A stretch of 64,000 nucleotides of DNA. Source: Photobacterium ganghwense (lineage in GTDB: Bacteria > Pseudomonadota > Gammaproteobacteria > Enterobacterales > Vibrionaceae). The notes beneath the pieces are model-generated. The model had not been told where the DNA came from. It ran no database searches and worked only from the letters and a program-made list of their open reading frames with translations. Below are positions 58,228 to 64,000 of the stretch, one piece after another (position 1 is the first letter of the stretch; each line of letters opens with the position of its first letter). Where the stretch lies: positions 372,001 through 436,000 of the forward strand of contig NZ_PYMI01000003.1 in assembly GCF_003025595.1 (NCBI RefSeq), given 5' to 3'. The translations under genes were made by a program, and so were the position numbers.

Positions 58228-59394
58228 TTAGGCCAAATCCTGGCTCTGGCCACCTGCCGCTTTGAACCACTGATGCAGATGTGTCTGCAAATCACCTAAC
58301 TGCTCCGGCCCGATAATCGCCAGACCCAGATCCTGAGCGCGGACCAGATCGTGGTGACGCAGCGGACGGAAGCTGACTAGCATTGCGCGCGCCTGCAGGC
58401 CACCCAGCAGATCTCGCAGCGATTCCAGCTTATACAAGGTGTCGTCGCCGTCATCACGCATGCCTTTAGTTTTACATTCAATGATGTGGAGTTTGTTGTT
58501 CACCACGGTTGCCACATCCAGCTCGTTACGTACTTCACGGTCGCCGATTTGGCGGTAAACCTGCACCCCAAGGGAGTGATCCTGAATGGTCGGCAGATCG
58601 TTCTGAATCGCACGCACTGTGCTGTGCACCAGGTTCTCCAGCCACTCACCGTTGGCAAAGCGACGGGCCTCTTCATGCTTAAAGGTCAGTACACCGTCTT
58701 GGTAATTGGCCAGTCCGGTTTCCTCTAAATCATTAATCAGCATGCCCAGCTCTTTATAGCCTTGCTGCTTGTCACTCAGTTCAACGTCCAGTTTTTGTTC
58801 TTTACGGCAGGTGGTCGCCAGGTAGTTTAGTGTCGCCAGACCCGGCCCCAGTTCCAGTGCCGCACTAGCCCAGCGTTGGCCCAGTTCCCACAGTTGCTCG
58901 TTCAGGGCTTCTGGTACCTGAGATTCCGGCAGTTCGCAACGGGCACCAAAAATGGTCAGGTAATCGGTCAGCTGAATGCGGTCTTCAACCTGCTGTTGTT
59001 CGCGGTCGGCCGGATAAAGCCAGCACATCTCATCGCTGAATGGTTCGATGACATAAATCGGCCAGTGGTAGGTACGAAACACTTCGTAAGCAGAGAGCAG
59101 GCGGTGACGCAGACCACAGCTGGCATTGAACCAGACATCGGTGTTTTCTTTCTTGAGGCGTTCCGCCAGCTCAATCACGGTGGCGCGGATTTTGGTAACG
59201 TTGATAGAGTCGGGGATAACCCAGAATTCGGTGTCGATGTGACGGGGAGTCAGAATAGAGGCAAGGCGTTCATATTGATCCTGTTGAGAAGCCGTACCGA
59301 GAAAAATCATCTTGTCAGAAGGAATGCCGTGATCGAGAAGCGGGGTGATCAGTCTGACAGGATCTTGATCAATAATGCCAACGTGAGTAATCAT
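58228..59394 (-). CDS. DUF1887/Card1-like CARF nuclease (VC1899 homologue)
   Basis: A 388-residue protein closely resembling V. cholerae VC1899, whose crystal structure defined DUF1887. Residues ~1-160 form a CARF-like Rossmann domain (THVGIIDQDPVRLITPLLDH; NASCGLRHRLLSAYEV at 90-105). A winged-helix linker follows (~195-265), then a PD-(D/E)xK nuclease with Asp293, Glu306 and Lys308 in NELD ... IECKTKG. Card1/Can2 relatives in type III CRISPR systems are nucleases switched on by cyclic tetra-adenylate. Here there is no CRISPR array or Cas gene, and the loop reads SCGLR instead of the CARF TGGTK pattern. Orphan; ligand and role unknown. Confidence 0.88.
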   Translation of the reverse strand: MITHVGIIDQDPVRLITPLLDHGIPSDKMIFLGTASQQDQYERLASILTPRHIDTEFWVIPDSINVTKIRATVIELAERLKKENTDVWFNASCGLRHRLLSAYEVFRTYHWPIYVIEPFSDEMCWLYPADREQQQVEDRIQLTDYLTIFGARCELPESQVPEALNEQLWELGQRWASAALELGPGLATLNYLATTCRKEQKLDVELSDKQQGYKELGMLINDLEETGLANYQDGVLTFKHEEARRFANGEWLENLVHSTVRAIQNDLPTIQDHSLGVQVYRQIGDREVRNELDVATVVNNKLHIIECKTKGMRDDGDDTLYKLESLRDLLGGLQARAMLVSFRPLRHHDLVRAQDLGLAIIGPEQLGDLQTHLHQWFKAAGGQSQDLA

Positions 59395-59760
59395 AATTAT
59401 CCTTAGGCGCTTTCAGTGACTTACTCCGGCAATCAACAGGGTACATAAAAGTCAGCTCCGGATAGTAAGGTCATTAAAATAACGCTTTTCATTGTCTTTC
59501 TTAATATATGTGGCCCGAGTGTCAGAATTTCAAGTCATACCCGGGAAGCTTTACTCTAAGCCAAGCAAATCAAAGAAATGTCTGAGTAATGTAAGTCTTT
59601 GTCAGCATAAATAAAAATTCGTAAATCCAGATTTCAGGACGTAATTTCCGCCCGCACTTTGTTATGTAAGCCAGGAAACCTGCCGTAAATTTCGGGAAAA
59701 AGATTGAAATTATTGTGCTGGCAGTGACAATAAACGGGAAATCATCAACCTGTACGAGTC
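59395..59760. other. Divergent region between the Card1-like gene and treR
   Basis: About 365 bp, no gene. Promoters for both flanking genes; no TreR-type palindrome was seen before treR itself. Confidence 0.4.
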
Positions 59761-60705
59761 ATGACCCAGAAACTGACCATCCTAGATATTGCCAAGCTTG
59801 CCGGTGTCGGAAAATCCACGGTTTCGCGCGTATTAACTAACGATCCTAAAGTGAAGCCTGCGACCCGGGAAAAAGTGGAACAGGTGATTCGCGAATCCGG
59901 TTATGTGCCCTCAAAGTCAGCGCAGGCGATGCGCGGCGGCAGCGCCAAAGTGGTAGGGGTGATTCTGTCGCGTCTTGACTCCCCGTCAGAAAATAAAGCC
60001 GTCAGCGGTATCCTCGATGTGATCTACCAGGCGGGTTACGATGCCGTCATCATGGAAAGCCAGTTCAGCGCAGAAAAAACCAATGAGCACCTCGAGGTGC
60101 TGACCAGGCGCAATGTCGATGGGGTGATTGTGTTCGGTTTTTCCGGGTGCGATATGTCGGCCATTGAAACCTTTGGTCACCGTGCCGTCGTCATTGCGGT
60201 GGATACCGATCAGGTATCTTCGGTCGATTATGATCACAAGGGGCTGATTGAACTGGCGGTGAATAAGCTGGTGGAGCAGGGCCTTGAAGCCATTAGTTAT
60301 ATCGGGGTGGATGAGAGTGACCGAACAACGGGTCTGATGCGTTTGAATGCGTACAAAGAATGCTGCGAGCGGCTGGGCATTTCGCCTTGTTTTCAAACCG
60401 GTCAGCTCAGTTATGAAAGCGCTTACCACCTGACTGACAAGGTGCTGCTCGCTGAAACTCAAGCCATCGTCTGCGCCAGTGACACCCTTGCCATGGGCGT
60501 AGCCAAACGCCTGCAGGAACTGGGGCGCACTGACGTTCAGGTATCCGGTGTTGGCGCGACATCACTGCTTTCTTTCTTATTTCCCAATACCTTCAGTATT
60601 GATCCCGGCTACTACCAGGCCGGGGCAGAATCCGCCCGCTTGTTAATCCGGCAGCTTTCAGAACCGGCAGGCATAACTCATCTGGTGCAGCAGGCATCCG
60701 TCTGA
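59761..60705 (+). CDS. treR: Trehalose operon repressor
   Basis: A 314-residue LacI-family repressor. The helix-turn-helix is residues 5-27 (TILDIAKLAGVGKSTVSRVL), the hinge helix SAQAMRGGSAKVVGVIL, and the sugar-phosphate-binding domain follows. In E. coli TreR binds trehalose-6-phosphate and releases treBC. Residues DYDHKGLIEL and VCASDTLAMGVAKRL are typical. Two palindromes in front of treB match the expected operator. ATG 59761 has no strong Shine-Dalgarno. Confidence 0.93.
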   Translation: MTQKLTILDIAKLAGVGKSTVSRVLTNDPKVKPATREKVEQVIRESGYVPSKSAQAMRGGSAKVVGVILSRLDSPSENKAVSGILDVIYQAGYDAVIMESQFSAEKTNEHLEVLTRRNVDGVIVFGFSGCDMSAIETFGHRAVVIAVDTDQVSSVDYDHKGLIELAVNKLVEQGLEAISYIGVDESDRTTGLMRLNAYKECCERLGISPCFQTGQLSYESAYHLTDKVLLAETQAIVCASDTLAMGVAKRLQELGRTDVQVSGVGATSLLSFLFPNTFSIDPGYYQAGAESARLLIRQLSEPAGITHLVQQASV

Positions 60706-60781
60706 TCACTTCGTCATTGTCCATCGTTGCTGGCAGATCCAGCTAGACTTTCTTAACAGCAAGGTGTGAACTGATTCACGC

Positions 60782-60799
60782 AATGGGAATGTTCCCATT
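60782..60799. promoter_or_regulatory. TreR operator 1
   Basis: AATGGGAATGTTCCCATT, a near-perfect palindrome in the treR-treB gap, 56 bp (centre to centre) from operator 2. Confidence 0.82.
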
Positions 60800-60837
60800 T
60801 TCAATGTGAGAAGTTTTTGGAATGATTGTTGTTGCCC

Positions 60838-60855
60838 AATGGGAACATTCCCATA
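60838..60855. promoter_or_regulatory. TreR operator 2
   Basis: AATGGGAACATTCCCATA, 82 bp before the treB start. Two sites 56 bp apart would allow cooperative binding or looping. Confidence 0.82.
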
Positions 60856-60936
60856 CATGGCAAAAGCCTGCCTATACAGGCAAAAATGTGCGACGAAAAA
60901 TACAACATTCCTATTTCAATAACGATGGACAACGGC

Positions 60937-62382
60937 ATGAGTAAGATTACCCAACAACAGGTGGAGCGCCTGCTCGAACAAGTCGGAGGAAGCGAGAACA
61001 TCGCCAGTGTCAGTCACTGCCTGACCCGCCTCCGCTTTGTACTGGCCGATACAGATAAAGCGGATATTAAAGCCATTGAACAGATCCCGATGGTCAAAGG
61101 TTGTTTCACCAATGCCGGCCAGTTTCAGGTGGTAATCGGCACTGAGGTGGATCAGGTCTATAAGATGTTGACCGAATTGACGGGCAAGGGTGGGGCCAGC
61201 AAAGAAGAAGCGAAAGTCGCGGCCCGTCAGAACATGAACATTCTGGAGCGCGGGATCTCCCATCTGGCCGAAATTTTTGTCCCGTTGCTGCCAGCTATCA
61301 TTACCGGGGGCCTGATTCTGGGGTTCCGGAACGTGATTGGCGACATCAAAATGTTCGATGGCCAAACGCTGACGGAAATCAGTCAGTTCTGGGCGACGGT
61401 GCATTCTTTCTTGTGGCTGATCGGCGAGGCTATTTTCTTCTTCCTGCCTGTCGGGGTGTGCTGGTCAACCGTCCGGAAGATGGGCGGAACACCTATCCTC
61501 GGGATTGTACTGGGGATCACGCTGGTGTCACCGCAACTGATGAATGCTTACCTGATTGGCCAGCAGGCACCGGAAGTGTGGGACTTTGGCTGGTTTGTGA
61601 TTGAAAAAGTCGGGTATCAGGCACAGGTGATCCCAGCCATGCTGGCAGGTATTGCTCTGGCGCTGATTGAAACCAACCTGAAGAAGATTATTCCAGCGTA
61701 CCTGTATCTGGTGATCGTGCCGTTCATCTCTATCGTGGTGTCCGTGGTGCTGGCACACGCATTGATCGGCCCGTTTGGTCGCATGCTGGGTGATGCTGTC
61801 GGTGCGGCTGCACGTGCGGCGATGACTGGTGACTTTGCGATTCTGGGCGCCATGATTTTTGGTTTCCTCTATGCCCCTCTGGTGATTACCGGTATCCACC
61901 ACACCACCAATGCCGTTGATCTGCAATTGATGCAGTCGATGGGCGGCACACCTATCTGGCCGCTGATTGCCTTGTCGAACATTGCCCAGGCTTCGGCGGT
62001 GGTGGGCATTATCCTCATCAGCAAGAAACACAATGAACGTGAAATCTCGGTGCCGGCAGCTATCTCGGCCTACCTTGGGGTCACCGAGCCGGCAATGTAC
62101 GGGATTAACCTGAAATACAAATTCCCGATGCTGAGCGCCATGATTGGCTCTGGTTTGGCGGCGGCGATCTGCGGCAGTGCCGGAGTCATGGCGAATGGCA
62201 TTGGTGTGGGCGGCCTGCCGGGGATTCTGTCGATTCAGCCGCAATACTGGCTGGTGTACCTGCTGGCGATGGCGGTAGCGATTGTGGTGCCAATGATGCT
62301 GACCCTGTTCATGTATAAGCGCGCAGAAGCGAAAGGTGAACTGGGCAATGACGAAGAAGCCAGTGCTGAAGCGGCAGCCTGA
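60937..62382 (+). CDS. treB: PTS trehalose transporter subunit IIBC
   Basis: A 481-residue permease that imports trehalose as trehalose-6-phosphate. The IIB domain comes first (residues 1-85, phosphorylated Cys28 in SVSHCLTRLRF, GQFQVVIG), then the IIC membrane channel (ISHLAEIFVPLLPAIITGGLILGFRNVIGD; GGTPILGIVLGITLVSPQLMNAYLIG; YLGVTEPAMYGI). ATG 60937 is chosen because it gives MSKITQQQ as in E. coli; the frame runs upstream through the operator. The IIA component is supplied in trans. treC follows about 67 bp later. Confidence 0.95.
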   Translation: MSKITQQQVERLLEQVGGSENIASVSHCLTRLRFVLADTDKADIKAIEQIPMVKGCFTNAGQFQVVIGTEVDQVYKMLTELTGKGGASKEEAKVAARQNMNILERGISHLAEIFVPLLPAIITGGLILGFRNVIGDIKMFDGQTLTEISQFWATVHSFLWLIGEAIFFFLPVGVCWSTVRKMGGTPILGIVLGITLVSPQLMNAYLIGQQAPEVWDFGWFVIEKVGYQAQVIPAMLAGIALALIETNLKKIIPAYLYLVIVPFISIVVSVVLAHALIGPFGRMLGDAVGAAARAAMTGDFAILGAMIFGFLYAPLVITGIHHTTNAVDLQLMQSMGGTPIWPLIALSNIAQASAVVGIILISKKHNEREISVPAAISAYLGVTEPAMYGINLKYKFPMLSAMIGSGLAAAICGSAGVMANGIGVGGLPGILSIQPQYWLVYLLAMAVAIVVPMMLTLFMYKRAEAKGELGNDEEASAEAAA

Positions 62383-62449
62383 TTTGGTCTGTTAATTTTG
62401 TAGCTGGCGGTGGCCAGCTACCTTTTCTGTAGTTTGAGTGTGCAGGTTT

Positions 62450-64000
62450 ATGATGAAAGCGCAAAATGAATGGTGGCGGACTGCAACGGTTTATCAGATT
62501 TATCCGAAAAGTTTCTGCGATAGTGGCAGCAAAGGCACGGGGGATATTCAGGGCATTATCTCTAAGCTGGATTATCTGAAAACGCTGGGGGTGGATGCTA
62601 TCTGGCTGACGCCGGTTTATCGCTCGCCGATGGTGGATAACGGCTATGACATCTCGGATTACTACGCGATCAATCCGGAATTCGGCACCATGGCGGATTT
62701 CGATGCCCTGCTGGCGCAGGCGCATGAAAAGGGTATCCGGATTATCATGGATATTGTGGTCAACCATACTTCTACTGAACATGCCTGGTTTCAGTCGGCG
62801 TTGGGGGATAAGCAGAGTCCTTATCGCGATTACTATATCTGGAAAGACCCGGTAGAAGGCGACGTCCCGAATAACTGGCAGTCGAAATTCGGCGGCAGCG
62901 CGTGGGCACTCGATGAGGCAACCGGTCAGTACTATTTGCACTTGTTCGCTACAGAGCAAGCGGATCTGAACTGGGAAAATCCGCAGGTACGGGAAGAAGT
63001 GAAGCAAGTGATCAGCTTCTGGGCGGAAAAAGGGGTCGATGGTTTCCGGCTGGATGTAATCAACCTGATTTCGAAACAGCAGGATTTCCCGAATGATGAA
63101 TGCGGCGATGGCCGACGTTTTTACACTGACGGCCCGCGGGTTCATGAGTATCTGCAGGAAATCAGTGAAGCCGTTTTCCGGCAATACGGCTCGGTGACAG
63201 TGGGTGAGATGTCGTCGACGACCCTTGCACATTGCCAGCAGTACTCGTCACTGGATGGTAAAGAGTTGTCGATGGTGTTCAATTTCCACCACCTGAAAGT
63301 GGATTATCCGAACGGCGATAAGTGGACCAAAGCGCCATTTGATTTCATCCAGCTTAAACAGATTTTTAATCACTGGCAGACCGGACTGAACGGCAAGGGC
63401 TGGGGAGCACTGTTCTGGTGTAACCATGACCAGCCTCGGGTGGTCAGCCGTCTGGGGAATGACACCCGCTACCGGGTTGAATCCGCGAAAATGCTGGGTG
63501 CATCCGTGCACATGATGCAGGGTACGCCGTATGTCTATCAGGGTGAAGAAATCGGTATGACCAATCCGGGTTACACCAGCATTACCCAGTACCGCGATGT
63601 GGAAAGTACCAATATGTACGACATTATGGTGAAACAGCAGGGGATGAGCGATGCGGAGATGCTGGCCATTCTGGCGCAGAAATCCCGTGATAACTCCCGA
63701 ACGCCAATGCAGTGGAACGACTCGGCCTACGCGGGTTTTTCTCAGGCTGAGCCATGGCTGGAAGTGGCGGGTAATTACCGTGAAATCAACGCAGAAGCAG
63801 CGGTGGCAGATGAAGACTCCGTGTTCCATTTTTATCGCCAGCTGATCAGGCTGCGTAAAGAGGTGGACGTGATCACCACCGGCGATTATACCGACCTGAT
63901 GCCGCAGCATGAGAAATTGTTCTGCTACAAGCGTGAGTCAGACAGTCAGATTTTGTTGTGTATCAATAATTACTATGGCGAGTCGGCGGAGTGTCAGTTA
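62450..64000 (+). CDS. treC: Alpha,alpha-phosphotrehalase (partial, runs off the window)
   Basis: Translation from ATG 62450 stays open for 517 codons to the window end, about 35 codons short of the usual length. TreC hydrolyses trehalose-6-phosphate to glucose and glucose-6-phosphate. GH13 motifs in order: DIVVNHTS, GFRLDVIN (nucleophile Asp202), VGEMSS (acid Glu253) and WCNHDQPR (Asp327), plus YQIYPKSFCDS and GTPYVYQGEEIGM. Numbering starts at the first of two adjacent ATG codons. It forms an operon with treB under TreR. The minus-strand frames inside it are shadows. Confidence 0.95.
   Translation, partial: MMKAQNEWWRTATVYQIYPKSFCDSGSKGTGDIQGIISKLDYLKTLGVDAIWLTPVYRSPMVDNGYDISDYYAINPEFGTMADFDALLAQAHEKGIRIIMDIVVNHTSTEHAWFQSALGDKQSPYRDYYIWKDPVEGDVPNNWQSKFGGSAWALDEATGQYYLHLFATEQADLNWENPQVREEVKQVISFWAEKGVDGFRLDVINLISKQQDFPNDECGDGRRFYTDGPRVHEYLQEISEAVFRQYGSVTVGEMSSTTLAHCQQYSSLDGKELSMVFNFHHLKVDYPNGDKWTKAPFDFIQLKQIFNHWQTGLNGKGWGALFWCNHDQPRVVSRLGNDTRYRVESAKMLGASVHMMQGTPYVYQGEEIGMTNPGYTSITQYRDVESTNMYDIMVKQQGMSDAEMLAILAQKSRDNSRTPMQWNDSAYAGFSQAEPWLEVAGNYREINAEAAVADEDSVFHFYRQLIRLRKEVDVITTGDYTDLMPQHEKLFCYKRESDSQILLCINNYYGESAECQL

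Noticed and set aside
61528..62244. 238-codon minus-strand frame
   Set aside because: Shadow of treB, rich in His, Arg and Gln as expected from reversed membrane-protein codons.
62309..63910. Long minus-strand frames of 307 and 220 codons
   Set aside because: They are shadows of treC, whose own frame shows all GH13 motifs in order.

Overview
The window is a continuous stretch of gammaproteobacterial chromosome, most probably from the family Vibrionaceae (Vibrio, Photobacterium, Grimontia or a close relative; the sequence alone does not settle the genus). The evidence is the gene content: an RNase E with an E. coli-like catalytic half and a long scaffold tail, the yceD-rpmF-plsX-fabHDG-acpP-fabF-pabC-mltG-tmk-holB-tatD-ptsG order, a competence regulator TfoX without the c-di-GMP riboswitch of TfoY, several chemoreceptors, and a protein strongly resembling the V. 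cholerae VC1899 DUF1887/Card1 family. No rRNA, tRNA, CRISPR array, intact insertion sequence or prophage was seen.

Layout. 1-8.5 kb: the end of an AsmA-type protein, a CBS protein, a YdjM-like membrane hydrolase, a DcuB-type C4-dicarboxylate transporter, a tiny basic protein, PsiE, CobO/CobS and a HIT protein. 8.7-13 kb: an accessory-looking run, all on the minus strand, of a CZB chemoreceptor, an SH3-like protein, a DUF6500-like protein, a GFA protein, a decayed PaiB-like fragment, a DUF2846-type lipoprotein and a GNAT acetyltransferase. 13-21 kb: a low-molecular-weight tyrosine phosphatase, a SulP transporter, RNase E, RluC and Maf. 21.6-34.2 kb: the fatty-acid, cell-wall and replication operon, ending with TatD and glucose PTS PtsG.

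34.7-41.3 kb: lysine exporter LysO, an HDOD protein, a LON-domain protein, TfoX, a DsdC-like regulator, a small outer-membrane protein and D-lactate dehydrogenase. 41.4-48.5 kb: a signalling and transport neighbourhood with a REC-cNMP-histidine kinase, two stand-alone receivers sharing an unusual C-terminal tail, a DUF945 protein, a CBS pair and a DASS/SLC13 carboxylate transporter. 48.5-64 kb: a zinc/cadmium P-type ATPase behind a MerR-type promoter, a chemoreceptor, uridine phosphorylase with paired CRP sites, a YgjK-type GH63 glucosidase made as a lipoprotein, an orphan Card1-like CARF nuclease, and the trehalose locus treR-treB-treC with two TreR operators; treC runs off the end.

Most of the window is housekeeping. 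The points most worth a second look are the receiver/kinase/transporter cluster, the orphan Card1-like nuclease, the duplicated enolase-recognition motif in RNase E, the nested inverted repeats before acpP, and a (CAGA)15 microsatellite in front of tatD.
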